Of a stretch of 64,000 bases of DNA, positions 51,267 through 59,800 are shown piece after piece; position 1 is the first letter of the stretch; each line of letters opens with the position of its first letter. The notes under the pieces are model-generated. The model did not search any database and was not told the origin of the DNA. It was given only the letters and a program-made list of their open reading frames with translations. The stretch comes from Aeromicrobium chenweiae. Its GTDB lineage: Bacteria > Actinomycetota > Actinomycetes > Propionibacteriales > Nocardioidaceae. The DNA lies in NCBI RefSeq assembly GCF_003065605.1, contig NZ_CP026952.1:3286001-3350000 (forward strand). Direction: 5' to 3'. The translations under genes were made by a program, and so were the position numbers.

Positions 51267-52474
51267 GCGTCGGCCTTGGTGACGGCCCACTGCATGACGG
51301 CCCGCGCCGGGGTCCATCCGGTGAACCGGCCGATCGGGGCGGCGTGCTCGACGTGCAGACGGGTCAGCTCGCCGCCCAGGCGTGCGTACCGCTCGGCCAG
51401 CAGCGCCTCGGTCTCGAGGGTGACGCCGTGGATCACGAGTCGTCCGCCGGGCAGGAGCGCCTCCCAGCACGCCTCGACCAGGCCGGGCTCCGTCGCCCCA
51501 CCGCCGACGAAGATCGCGTGCGGCCGCTCGAGGCCGTCGAGGGCCCCGGGAGCCTGCCCGGTGACGACCTGAAGGACCGGGACGCCCAGCGCCGCGGCGT
51601 TGCGGCCGATCCGCTCGGCGCGCTCGTCCTTGGCCTCCACCGCGATCGCCCGGCACGTGGGGTGGGCCCGCAGCCACTCGATGCCGACGGAGCCCGCACC
51701 CGCACCGACGTCCCACAGCAGCTGGCCCGGCACCGGGGCCAGGCGGGCGAGGGCCGACGCCCGGACGTCCCGCTTGGTGATCTGGCCGTCGTGCTCGAAC
51801 GCGTCGTCGGGGAGACCGGCCACGAAGCCGAGCGGCGTGGCGCCCGAGCTCGCGAGCTCGACCGCGATGACGTTGAGGGCGGGTGAGTCCTGCGACCAGG
51901 TGGCCGCCACGCCGTCGAGCCGGGACTCCGTCTCCGACCCGAGGTTGGCCAGGACGGACATGCGGCTGGCGCCGTAGCCGGCCGCGGTCAGCAGCGCCGC
52001 GACCTCCGTCGGCGTCGAGCCGTCCGAGGACAGGATGATCAGGCGGAGCCCGGGGGCGAGGGACCGCGCCACGAGGTGGGGGTCGCGGCCGACCAGGGTG
52101 ACGACCTCGGTCGACTCGGCCGACCAGCGCATCCGCGCCCGGGCGAGCGCGACCGACGAGACGGCCGGCACGATCGTCACGGCCTCCTTGCCCAGCAGGC
52201 CGACGAGGGTCGTCGCGACGCCGGAGACCAGCGGGTCCCCCGACGCCAGGGCCACGACCTCGTGGCCGTCGAGCTGCTCCAGCAGTGCCGGCAGTCCCTC
52301 GAGGAGCGGGGAGGGCCAGGACTCCCGGATCTGGTCAGGCGTGTCCGGGAGCATCGCCAGGTGGCGCTCGCCGCCCAGGACGACCGGCGCGTGGTCGATC
52401 AGCGCCCGTGCGGCCTCCGTCAGGCCCGCCCATCCGTCCGCGCCGATACCGACGACCGTCACCCGTGTGCTCAC
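51263..52474 (-). CDS. cobL: Precorrin-6Y C5,15-methyltransferase (decarboxylating) CobL
   Basis: 403 residues from the GTG at 52474. The N-terminal half is the CbiE-type methylase (VTVVGIGADGWAGLTEAARALIDHAPVVLGG, ALASGDPLVSGVATTLV, AVSSVALARARMRW) and the C-terminal half is the CbiT class I methyltransferase with the SAM motif WDVGAGAGSVGIEWLRAHP and IFVGGGATEPGLVEACWEALLPGGRLV. The enzyme methylates C-5 and C-15 and removes the C-12 acetate carboxyl group. TATCGT (52488-52483) ends 8 nt upstream of the start and no ribosome site is clear, so a short or absent leader is possible. Not under the riboswitch, which reads the other way. Confidence 0.92.
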   Translation of the reverse strand: MSTRVTVVGIGADGWAGLTEAARALIDHAPVVLGGERHLAMLPDTPDQIRESWPSPLLEGLPALLEQLDGHEVVALASGDPLVSGVATTLVGLLGKEAVTIVPAVSSVALARARMRWSAESTEVVTLVGRDPHLVARSLAPGLRLIILSSDGSTPTEVAALLTAAGYGASRMSVLANLGSETESRLDGVAATWSQDSPALNVIAVELASSGATPLGFVAGLPDDAFEHDGQITKRDVRASALARLAPVPGQLLWDVGAGAGSVGIEWLRAHPTCRAIAVEAKDERAERIGRNAAALGVPVLQVVTGQAPGALDGLERPHAIFVGGGATEPGLVEACWEALLPGGRLVIHGVTLETEALLAERYARLGGELTRLHVEHAAPIGRFTGWTPARAVMQWAVTKADA

Positions 52475-52607
52475 GGACGTCGACGATATCGGCCGGTGAC
52501 GGTCCCCGCCGGGGGGCGGTGCGTACGCCACCGTCTGCCGTCCCGATTCCGGGCTGACGGGTGGCAGGAGCACCACGCCCCGGGAGGCGGCGGGCGGACG
52601 CACTCGT

Positions 52608-52740
52608 TACTGTGGCCCGCACAAGGCTCGAGGTGCCCCGCAAGGGGAGAATCGGGAAGCCGGTGAGAATCCGGCACAGGACCCGCTGCGGTGACCCAGA
52701 CCTGGTATCTGGGAAGTCCGAAGACCGGCCTCGCGCCTGA
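52608..52740 (+). promoter_or_regulatory. Cobalamin riboswitch of the chelatase operon, with promoter
   Basis: TACTGT (52608-52613) is a TANNNT -10 box. The RNA then contains GGTGCCCC (52632-52639), GGGAAGCCGGTGAGAATCCG (52654-52673), a CCCGCTGCGGTGA stretch and GGGAAGTCCGAAGACCGG (about 52711-52728), the full conserved set of the adenosylcobalamin riboswitch. It precedes the chelatase ATG by about 55 nt. The remaining 52475-52607 stretch shows no gene. High cobalamin is expected to switch off chelatase, cobO, cobBC, cobA and the phosphatase gene. Confidence 0.92.
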
Positions 52741-52793
52741 CAGGTGGACGCAGCCGCGTCCGCCGTACGTCGGCAGACGAGCGGGAGCCCCAG

Positions 52794-54824
52794 ATGCCAC
52801 AGCACTACCCTTTCAGCGCTGTCGTCGGATCCGACGACATGGCGCTCGCCCTGACCCTCAGCACGATCTCGCCGGCGATCGGCGGTGTGCTCGTCCGCGG
52901 CGAGAAGGGCACCGCGAAGTCGACGATGGTCCGCGCGCTCGCGTCGGTCCTGCCACCGATCGACGTCGTCGCGGGCGACCGCTTCTCGAGTGATCCCCGC
53001 GAGGCGGACCCGTTGTCGCCGGACGGTCCGTTCCCACCCGACGTGGACGTCGAGACCCGTCCCGTACGCCTCGTGGAGCTGCCCGTCGGTGCGACCGAGG
53101 ACCGCGTCCTCGGGTCCCTGCACCTGGAGAAGGCGTTGTCGGAGGGCGTGACGGAGTACGAGCCAGGACTCCTCGCGCGCGCCCACCGCGGCATCCTCTA
53201 CGTCGACGAGGTCAACCTCCTGCACGACCACCTCGTCGACCTGCTGCTCGACGCCGCGGCGATGGGCCGCTCCACGGTGGAGCGCGACGGCGTCTCGGTC
53301 GAGCACGCGGCGCGCTTCGTCCTCGTCGGGACCATGAACCCCGAGGAGGGCGAGCTGCGCCCGCAGCTGCTGGACCGGTTCGGGCTGACCGTCGAGGTCG
53401 CCGCGCCACGCGACCCGGCCACCCGCGTCGAGGTCGTCCGCCGCCGGATCGCGTACGAGACCGACCCGGCCGCGTTCGCCGCGCGGTTCGCCGATGACGA
53501 AGCCGACCTGACCGCGCGCATCCAGGCCGCGCAGGAGCTCATCACGAAGGTCGACCTCTCGGACTGGGCGATGCTCAAGATCGCCGAGGTGTGTGCCGCG
53601 TTCGAGGTCGACGGCATGCGCGCCGACATCGTCACGGCCCGTGCGGCCGCCGCCCACGCCGCCTGGAACGGACGCGTGGAGGTCGGCCGCGAGGACGTAC
53701 GCGCTGCGGCCCGGCTCGCCCTGCCGCACCGCCGGCGCCGCAACCCGTTCGACGCCCCCGGGATCGACGAGGACCTGCTCGACCAGATCCTCGGCGACGA
53801 CGAGCCGGAGCCGCCCCAGGCGGACGACGGCGCTGGTGACTCCTCGGCATCCGGGAGTGACTCGTCGGCGTCCGTGGGCGACTCGTCGGCGTCCGTGGGC
53901 GACTCGTCAGCGTCCGTGGGCGACTCGTCAGCGTCCGTGGGCGACTCGTCGGCGTCCGTGGGTGACTCGTCGGCGGCGGGCGGGACGGAGGAGGTCACGG
54001 TGACTGCGGCCCAGCAGCCGTACCGGCCGCGGCTCTTCACGGTCGGCGGCACCGGGGCCGGTGAGTCCGGCCGACGCAGCCGTGCGATCACCGAGACCGG
54101 ACGGCGCATCGGCGCCGCGCCCCGCAGCGGCGGGGGCGGGTCCATCCACCTGACCGAGACGATCCGAGCCGCGGCCCCGCACCAGGTCAGCCGCGGCCGC
54201 ACCGGCACGGGACTGGACTTCCGTCCCGGCGACCTGCGGCTCGCGATCAAGGAGGGCCACGAGTCCAACCTGATCCTGTTCTGCGTCGACGCCTCCGGCT
54301 CGATGGCCGCCCGCAGGCGCATGGAGCAGGTCAAGACCGCGATCCTGTCGCTGCTGATGGACGCCTACCAGCGCCGCGACAAGGTCGGGCTGATCACCTT
54401 CCGGCAGGACGGCGCCGAGCTCGCCCTCCCCCCGACCGGATCGATCGACATCGCCGCCGCCCGGCTCGCCGAGCTCCCGGCCGGCGGCCGCACCCCGCTG
54501 GCCGAGGCGCTGTCGAGGACCGCGGACGTGCTGCGCCTCGAGCGGGTCCGCGACCCCCGACGGAGGCCCCTGCTGGTCGTGATCACCGACGGCCGCGCGA
54601 CGTACGGCCCCGATGCGCTCGCCCGCGCGCACCAGGTCGCTCGGCACCTGGGCGCGACCGGGGTCGCGAGCCTGGTCATCGACTGCGAGACGGGGAAGTT
54701 CCGGATGGGGCTCGCCCGGACGTTGGCCGAGCACCTGCTGGCCGAGTACGTGCCGCTCGGGGAGGTCAGTGCCGCGGCGCTCACCGACGTCGTCCGGTCC
54801 GGGCTGAGCGAGGGAGCGGCCTGA
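52794..54824 (+). CDS. ChlI/ChlD-like AAA+ and VWA chelatase subunit (CobN partner)
   Basis: 676 residues. Residues 1-330 form a BchI-type AAA+ module: FSAVVGSDDMALALTLSTI, Walker A GEKGTAKST (about 36-44), Walker B GILYVDEVNLL, and VLVGTMNPEEGELRPQLLDRFGL with the sensor. From about 495 a VWA domain shows the MIDAS motif CVDASGSM and later LLVVITDGRATYG. A Ser/Asp-rich linker between them holds the repeated DSSASVG unit. Fused ChlI-ChlD proteins serve as ATPase partners of CobN in actinobacteria, replacing CobS/CobT. Gene order with cobO and cobB, and the riboswitch upstream, support that. One-base TGATG overlap with cobO. Confidence 0.88.
   Translation: MPQHYPFSAVVGSDDMALALTLSTISPAIGGVLVRGEKGTAKSTMVRALASVLPPIDVVAGDRFSSDPREADPLSPDGPFPPDVDVETRPVRLVELPVGATEDRVLGSLHLEKALSEGVTEYEPGLLARAHRGILYVDEVNLLHDHLVDLLLDAAAMGRSTVERDGVSVEHAARFVLVGTMNPEEGELRPQLLDRFGLTVEVAAPRDPATRVEVVRRRIAYETDPAAFAARFADDEADLTARIQAAQELITKVDLSDWAMLKIAEVCAAFEVDGMRADIVTARAAAAHAAWNGRVEVGREDVRAAARLALPHRRRRNPFDAPGIDEDLLDQILGDDEPEPPQADDGAGDSSASGSDSSASVGDSSASVGDSSASVGDSSASVGDSSASVGDSSAAGGTEEVTVTAAQQPYRPRLFTVGGTGAGESGRRSRAITETGRRIGAAPRSGGGGSIHLTETIRAAAPHQVSRGRTGTGLDFRPGDLRLAIKEGHESNLILFCVDASGSMAARRRMEQVKTAILSLLMDAYQRRDKVGLITFRQDGAELALPPTGSIDIAAARLAELPAGGRTPLAEALSRTADVLRLERVRDPRRRPLLVVITDGRATYGPDALARAHQVARHLGATGVASLVIDCETGKFRMGLARTLAEHLLAEYVPLGEVSAAALTDVVRSGLSEGAA
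53859..53981 (+). repeat. In-frame 21-bp tandem repeat in the chelatase linker
   Basis: Units of GACTCGTCGGCGTCCGTGGGC begin at 53859, 53880, 53901, 53922 and 53943, each encoding DSSASVG, with only G/A or C/T changes; a partial unit starts at 53964 and a degenerate one precedes at 53838. As the length is a multiple of three, gain or loss of units would only change the linker length between the AAA+ and VWA domains. Confidence 0.9.
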
Positions 54825-55438
54825 TGCCCAAGGGTCAGCCGCTCGCCGTCCCCGACGACGGCCTCACCACCCGGCAGCGGCGGAACCGGCCGTTGCTGAT
54901 GGTCCACACCGGTAACGGCAAGGGCAAGTCCACCGCCGCGTTCGGCCTCGCGATGCGGGGCTGGAACCAGGGCTGGGACATCGGCGTCTTCCAGTTCGTG
55001 AAGTCCGCGAAGTGGCGCATCGGGGAGCAGACCGTCCTCGAGCGCCTCGCCGAGCTCCACGACACGACCGGTGTCGGGGGCCCCGTCGAGTGGCACAAGA
55101 TGGGCTCCGGCTGGAGCTGGTCGCGCAAGGACGGCACCGCCGAGGACCACGCCGCGGACGCCGCGGAGGGCTGGGCCGAGGTCAAGCGCCGCCTCGCCGC
55201 CGAGACCCACGACCTGTACGTGCTGGACGAGTTCACCTACCCCATGGCGTGGGGCTGGGTGGACGTCGAGGACGTCGTCCGGACGCTCGCGAGCCGTCCG
55301 GGCCGCCAGCACGTCGTGGTCACGGGACGCCGAGCCGATCAGCGCCTCATCGAGGTCGCCGACCTCGTGACCGAGATGCAGCACGTCAAGCACCCGTTCG
55401 ACAACGGCCAGAAGGGTCAGCGAGGCATCGAGTGGTGA
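54824..55438 (+). CDS. cobO: Cob(I)yrinic acid a,c-diamide adenosyltransferase CobO
   Basis: 204 residues. ATP-binding P-loop in LLMVHTGNGKGKSTAAFGLAMRG, then VFQFVKSAKWRIGEQTVLERL, WHKMGSGWSWSRKD, LYVLDEFTYPMAWGWVDVEDVV and HVVVTGRRADQRLIEVADLVTEM, all standard for CobO/BtuR. It transfers the adenosyl group of ATP to cobalt. Overlaps its neighbours at both ends (TGATG with the chelatase, GTGA with cobBC). Confidence 0.95.
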   Translation: MPKGQPLAVPDDGLTTRQRRNRPLLMVHTGNGKGKSTAAFGLAMRGWNQGWDIGVFQFVKSAKWRIGEQTVLERLAELHDTTGVGGPVEWHKMGSGWSWSRKDGTAEDHAADAAEGWAEVKRRLAAETHDLYVLDEFTYPMAWGWVDVEDVVRTLASRPGRQHVVVTGRRADQRLIEVADLVTEMQHVKHPFDNGQKGQRGIEW

Positions 55439-57885
55439 CCGCGACCCCCACGTCCCTGGCCCGGCTCGTGATCGCGGCACCGGCGTCCGGGCACGGCAAG
55501 ACCACGATCGCGACCGGACTCATGGCCGCGCTGTCCCGTGCCGGCCACGTCGTCTCGGGACACAAGGTCGGACCCGACTACATCGACCCCGGCTACCACG
55601 CACTCGCGACCGGCCGACCCGGCCGCAACCTCGACCCGCACATGGTCGGCGAGCACCGCCTCGTCCCGCTGCTGCTGCACGGCGCCCGCGGCGCCGACGT
55701 CGCGATCGTGGAGGGCGTCATGGGCCTGCACGACGGCCAGATCGGGGGTGAGGGCTTCGCGTCGACGGCGCACGTCGCCACCGTCACGCGTACGCCCGTC
55801 GTGCTGGTCGTCGACATCTCCCACGCCTCCCGCTCGATCGCCGCGACCGTGCAGGGGATGGTCGCGTTCGACCCGTCCGTGCGGGTCGTCGGCGTCATCC
55901 TCAACAAGGCCGGCTCCGAGCGCCACGCGGCCGAGGTGGTGAGCGCCCTGGAGTCCACCGGCCTGCCCGTCCTCGGGGTGCTGCAGCGCGACGACGGGAT
56001 CGTGGCGCCGTCCCGGCACCTGGGTCTCGTGCCCGCGGACGAGCGGGACGACGCGGCGCACGCGCTCGACCGGCTCGCCGCACAGATCGCCGACCGGGTC
56101 GACCTCGCCCAGCTCCTCGCCCTCGCCCGCTCGGCCCCGCCGCTCGACGCCACGCCGTGGGACCCCGCCGACGTGGTCCACGCCCCCACGACCGGACGCC
56201 CGGTCATCGCCATGGCCGGCGGACGGGCCTTCACGTTCCGCTACGCCGAGACCGAGGAGCTCCTCCGCGCAGCCGGCTGCGACGTCGTGACGTTCGACCC
56301 GCTCACCGACGAGCGGCTCCCCGACGGCACGGCGGGGCTCTACCTGGGCGGCGGCTTCCCCGAGGTCCACGCCGCCGGACTGGCCGCCAACGCCCCGCTG
56401 CGCGAGTCGCTGCGCGCGGCGGTCGTCGCCGGCATGCCGACCGTCGCGGAGTGCGCCGGCCTGCTGTACCTGTGCAGGTCCGTCGACGACCTGCCGATGG
56501 TGGGGGCGCTGGACGCCGACGCGGTCATGACCCCCCGCCTGACCCTGTCGTACCGGTCGGTCGTCGTGCCGACGGACCAGCTGCTGGGGGCCGCGGGCAC
56601 CCGCGTCACCGGGCACGAGTTCCACCGCACGACCGTCGAGCCGCGGGCGGGAGGCGAACCCGCCCTCCTCATCGACGGCGTGCCGCACGGATTCGGCTCG
56701 GACACGCTCCACGCGTCGTACCTGCACACCCACTGGGCCGGCCACCCGCGCATCGCCCAGAGGTTCGCCGACCGGGTCCACTCCTTCGTCGGCCCCGGGA
56801 CGGCTGCTGCGGCACCCGCCCCGACGGCACCCGTCCGCACCAGCGCACCGTCTCCTCTGAGCGGCCCGGACGCCCGGGCGTGGCACGGCGACCGGGAGCT
56901 CGCACCGGGTCTCGTCGACCTCGCCGTGAACATCCACGACGCCCCGCGGCCGGGCTGGCTGGACGAGGCACTGCTCGCGGCGCTCCACGACGTCGGCGCC
57001 TACCCCGACCCCACGCGAGCCGAGCACGCGATCGCCCGTCGTCACGGTCGGCCCGCCGACGAGGTCCTGGCCACCGCCGGCGCCGCCGAGGCGTTCGGCC
57101 TCGTCGCACGCGCCCGCCCGTGGTGGCGGCCCGTCGTGGTGCACCCGCAGTTCACCGAGCCCGACGCGGCGCTCGTCGCGGCCGGCCACACTCCCGAGCA
57201 CGTCCTGTGCGACCCAGGCGCGGGGTTCGCCCTGGATCCTGCACGGGTCCCCGAGGACGCAGACCTGGTGGTGGTCGGCAACCCGACCAACCCGACCAGC
57301 GTCCTGCACCCCGAGCGGAGCCTGCGCGCCCTGCTGCGCCCCGGCCGGGTCGTGGTCGTCGACGAGGCGTTCATGGACGCGGTGCCCGGCGAGCGGGGAT
57401 CGCTGGCCGGCACCCCACTGTCCGGCCTCCTGGTCGTCCGCAGCCTCACCAAGCTGTGGTCGATCCCGGGCGTCCGCGCCGGGTACGTCCTCGGGGACAG
57501 CGCACTCCTGGCCGACCTGCGCCGCCAGCAGCCCCCGTGGTCGGTCTCGGCCCAGGCGATCGCCGCGATGGTCGCGACCGCGTCGGAGGAGGCCCGAGCC
57601 GAGGCGGCCGTCCGTGCGACCGCGATCGCCGGCTGGCGCGCCGTGCTCACCGACGGCCTCACCGAGCTCGGCATCGCGTTCGTCGCCCCGGCGGCGCCGT
57701 TCGTCCTGGCGAAGGTCGGCCGCGGCACGCACCGACGTCTCCGGGAGGCCGGGTACGCCGTCCGTCGCGCCGACACGTTCCCGGGCCTGGACGACGCCTG
57801 GGTGCGCATCGCGGTCCGCCGGCCCGAGACCACCCGCAAGCTGCTGACCACCCTGATCACCGAGGGAGGCGCGCGATGGAGCTGA
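55435..57885 (+). CDS. Fusion of cobyrinate a,c-diamide synthase (CobB) and CobC-like PLP aminotransferase
   Basis: 816 residues from the GTG at 55435. Residues 1-460 are CobB: P-loop LVIAAPASGHGKTTIATGLMAALSRAGH, KVGPDYIDPGYHALATGRPGRNLDPHM, VEGVMGLHDGQ, and the glutamine amidotransferase half with Cys about 342 in PTVAECAGLLYL and HEFHRT. After a Pro/Ala linker (about 460-480) residues 490-816 form a class I aminotransferase fold of the CobC/CobD (L-threonine-phosphate decarboxylase) type: NIHDAPRPGWLDEALLAALHDVGAYPDPT, VVVDEAFMD, and the PLP Lys in RSLTKLWSIPGVRAGY. The first part amidates the a and c side chains; the second probably makes the (R)-1-amino-2-propanol linker or its phosphate. 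The fusion joins steps far apart in the pathway. Confidence 0.88.
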   Translation: MTATPTSLARLVIAAPASGHGKTTIATGLMAALSRAGHVVSGHKVGPDYIDPGYHALATGRPGRNLDPHMVGEHRLVPLLLHGARGADVAIVEGVMGLHDGQIGGEGFASTAHVATVTRTPVVLVVDISHASRSIAATVQGMVAFDPSVRVVGVILNKAGSERHAAEVVSALESTGLPVLGVLQRDDGIVAPSRHLGLVPADERDDAAHALDRLAAQIADRVDLAQLLALARSAPPLDATPWDPADVVHAPTTGRPVIAMAGGRAFTFRYAETEELLRAAGCDVVTFDPLTDERLPDGTAGLYLGGGFPEVHAAGLAANAPLRESLRAAVVAGMPTVAECAGLLYLCRSVDDLPMVGALDADAVMTPRLTLSYRSVVVPTDQLLGAAGTRVTGHEFHRTTVEPRAGGEPALLIDGVPHGFGSDTLHASYLHTHWAGHPRIAQRFADRVHSFVGPGTAAAAPAPTAPVRTSAPSPLSGPDARAWHGDRELAPGLVDLAVNIHDAPRPGWLDEALLAALHDVGAYPDPTRAEHAIARRHGRPADEVLATAGAAEAFGLVARARPWWRPVVVHPQFTEPDAALVAAGHTPEHVLCDPGAGFALDPARVPEDADLVVVGNPTNPTSVLHPERSLRALLRPGRVVVVDEAFMDAVPGERGSLAGTPLSGLLVVRSLTKLWSIPGVRAGYVLGDSALLADLRRQQPPWSVSAQAIAAMVATASEEARAEAAVRATAIAGWRAVLTDGLTELGIAFVAPAAPFVLAKVGRGTHRRLREAGYAVRRADTFPGLDDAWVRIAVRRPETTRKLLTTLITEGGARWS

Positions 57886-58883
57886 ACGTCACCGGCATGG
57901 ACGCCGCTGTCGTCGGCGGTGACATCCGCGCCGCGGGCCAGGTGTCCGCCCTGCTCGCCGGCGGGGCCCGGGTCACCGTCGTCGCCGCCGAGCTGACCGC
58001 GTCGCTGGAGGACCTCGCCCACCGGGGGCTGCTCGCGTGGCTCCGCGACCCCGGCCCGCACGACCTCACGGCGTACGACCTCGTGCTGCGCGTCCGGCCC
58101 ACCGCCACCGACCACGAGCCCGGCGCCCGCACGGGCTCGGTGACGCTCGTGGGCGGAGGCCCCGGCGACCCCGGGCTGCTGACCGTGGCGGGACGGGCGG
58201 CGATCGAGTCCGCCGACGTCATCGTCACCGACCGGCTCGCCCCGATCGCGGCCCTCGGCTGGGCCCGGCCGGGCGTGCAGGTCGTCGACGTCGCCAAGAT
58301 CCCCGGCGGACGGTCGACCAGCCAGGACGAGATCAACCGCCTGCTGGTCGAGCACGCCACGTCCGGTCGCCACGTCGTGCGCCTCAAGGGCGGGGACAGC
58401 TTCGTCTTCGGCCGCGGGGGCGAGGAGCTGCTCGCGTGCCACGACGCGGGGATCCGCACCCGCGTCGTCCCCGGCGTGACCTCCGCGATCGCCGCCCCGG
58501 CGCTGGCCGGCATCCCGGTCACCCACCGGGGCCTGACCCAGGGGTTCACCGTGGTCTCCGGGCACGTCCCGCCGGGCCATCCCGAGAGCACGCTCGACTA
58601 CGCCGCGCTGGCCCGCTCGGGCTCGACGCTCGTGGTGCTGATGGGCGTGCGCACGCTGGGCGCGATCTGTGCCGCGCTCACCTCCGCCGGTCTCGACCCC
58701 GCGACCCCTGCGGCCGTGGTCGCGGACGGCGCGCTGCCGAGCCAGCAGGTCGTCCGTGCGACGCTGGACACCATCGATGCGGCGGCCACGGCAGTTGGCA
58801 TCGGCGCGCCGGCCGTCGCGGTGATCGGCAGCGTCGTGGACATCCCGGGCCTCGACGGCCCCGACCAGGAGGAGCTCGCATGA
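57876..58883 (+). CDS. cobA: Uroporphyrinogen-III C-methyltransferase CobA with vestigial N-terminal domain
   Basis: 335 residues; overlaps cobBC by 10 nt. From about residue 85 a full SUMT domain: GSVTLVGGGPGDPGLLTVAGRAAIESADVIVTDRL, VVRLKGGDSFVFGRGGEELLACHDAGIRTRVVPGVTSAIAAPALAGIPVTHRG, FTVVSGHVPPG and LVVLMGVRTLGAI. It doubly methylates uroporphyrinogen III to precorrin-2, the entry step. The first 85 residues look like a shrunken siroheme-synthase dehydrogenase/ferrochelatase Rossmann domain (AAVVGGDIRAAGQVSALLAGGARVTVVAAELTASLEDLA); the NAD loop GGDIRAAG lacks the regular GxGxxA/G form, so that activity is probably lost. Confidence 0.9.
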   Translation: MELNVTGMDAAVVGGDIRAAGQVSALLAGGARVTVVAAELTASLEDLAHRGLLAWLRDPGPHDLTAYDLVLRVRPTATDHEPGARTGSVTLVGGGPGDPGLLTVAGRAAIESADVIVTDRLAPIAALGWARPGVQVVDVAKIPGGRSTSQDEINRLLVEHATSGRHVVRLKGGDSFVFGRGGEELLACHDAGIRTRVVPGVTSAIAAPALAGIPVTHRGLTQGFTVVSGHVPPGHPESTLDYAALARSGSTLVVLMGVRTLGAICAALTSAGLDPATPAAVVADGALPSQQVVRATLDTIDAAATAVGIGAPAVAVIGSVVDIPGLDGPDQEELA

Positions 58884-59341
58884 TCCTGTGGGTCCGGCAC
58901 GGACAGTCCACCTGGAACGTCATGGACCGGATGCAGGGCCACGAGATCAGTCCGCCCCTGACCGACCTCGGCCGGGAGCAGGCCGCCCACGCCGCGGAGG
59001 CCCTCGCCGACCGCGGCGTCGTGCGCCTGCTCAGCTCGCCCGCGAACCGGGCCCGGCAGACGGCCGAGATCATCGGCGAGCGCCTCGGCCTCGAGGTCGA
59101 GATCGAGCCCCTGCTGCTCGAGAAGGGACTCGACGAGAACTACACGAACGTCCTGGTCCGGGTGCAGCAGATCCTCGACCGCGACCTGCCCGACCACACG
59201 GTCGTGGTGAGCCACGGCGACACGATCGGTCTGGCCGTCGGGCTCCTCAGCGGCCAGCGCCCCGAGCCGGCCGACAACGGGTCGATCACGAGTGTCGATC
59301 CCGCGACCCGCGAGGTCACCGTCACCCTGCCGCCTCGTTGA
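58880..59341 (+). CDS. Histidine phosphatase family protein (alpha-ribazole phosphatase-like)
   Basis: 153 residues; ATGA overlap with cobA. The phosphoglycerate mutase-like motif RHG is at the start (WVRHGQSTWN), the second half has the catalytic VVSHGDTIGLAVG, and the middle holds LTDLGREQAAHAAEALADRGV and SSPANRARQTAEII. Clustering in the cobalamin operon suggests it dephosphorylates alpha-ribazole phosphate in nucleotide loop assembly; a general phosphatase cannot be excluded. Last gene of the riboswitch-controlled chelatase operon. The next riboswitch begins about 30 nt later. Confidence 0.85.
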   Translation: MILWVRHGQSTWNVMDRMQGHEISPPLTDLGREQAAHAAEALADRGVVRLLSSPANRARQTAEIIGERLGLEVEIEPLLLEKGLDENYTNVLVRVQQILDRDLPDHTVVVSHGDTIGLAVGLLSGQRPEPADNGSITSVDPATREVTVTLPPR

Positions 59342-59361
59342 CCCGGTGGTCGGTGCGTCCC

Positions 59362-59460
59362 TAGGATGGGCGAACCACTCCTGAGGAAGCCGGTGAGACT
59401 CCGGCGCAGTAGCGCTACTGTGACGCCCTTTGCGGCGAAGCCAGACCCAGACGGAGCGGC
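59362..59460 (+). promoter_or_regulatory. Cobalamin riboswitch upstream of cbtBA, with promoter
   Basis: TAGGAT (59362-59367) fits a -10 box. The RNA then has GAGGAAGCCGGTGAGACTCCGG (59383-59404 region), GCGCAGTAGCGCTACTGTGA and AGCCAGACCCAGAC, a shortened form of the cobalamin riboswitch often found before CbtB. The cbtB ribosome site (GAGGAG) lies about 40 nt downstream. Confidence 0.85.
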
Positions 59461-59506
59461 GGTCACATCCAATCCACGGGACGCTTTCATCCCTTGAGGA
59501 GTACCC

Positions 59507-59716
59507 ATGTCGCAGACCACCGCCATCCCTGAGGTCGAGATCCCCGCGATCCCGGTCGCCGAGCTCGCCCCCTGGGCGGCGTTCGTCTTCCTCGTCGCCG
59601 CCATCGTGCTGTTCTTCATCAGCGCCGACCAGGGCGCCGTGTCGATCCCGTCGGGCAACGCCATCCATGAGTGGGTCCACGACGGACGCCACCTGCTCGG
59701 CTTCCCCTGCCACTGA
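59507..59716 (+). CDS. cbtB: CbtB family cobalt transporter subunit
   Basis: 69 residues with GAGGAG upstream. One membrane helix (APWAAFVFLVAAIVLFFIS) and a His-rich C-terminus (AIHEWVHDGRHLLGFPCH) that matches the CbtB metal-binding tail. CbtB works with CbtA in cobalt uptake and is usually under a B12 riboswitch, as here. Small size is normal. Confidence 0.92.
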   Translation: MSQTTAIPEVEIPAIPVAELAPWAAFVFLVAAIVLFFISADQGAVSIPSGNAIHEWVHDGRHLLGFPCH

Positions 59717-59800
59717 TCCCACCTCCTCCTGATCGGCCCGCCCCGGCGGTCGGTCCTCCTCGCGCTGCCTCGACCAGCGCCCTCAGACATCGGACGACCC

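Noticed and set aside
53859..53981. CRISPR array
   Set aside because: The 21-bp units are directly adjacent without spacers and are in frame within a coding sequence, so they are a tandem protein repeat.
59717..59800. Terminator or small gene between cbtB and cbtA
   Set aside because: No stable hairpin with exact arms and no start codon with ribosome site were found; it seems to be a plain intercistronic gap.
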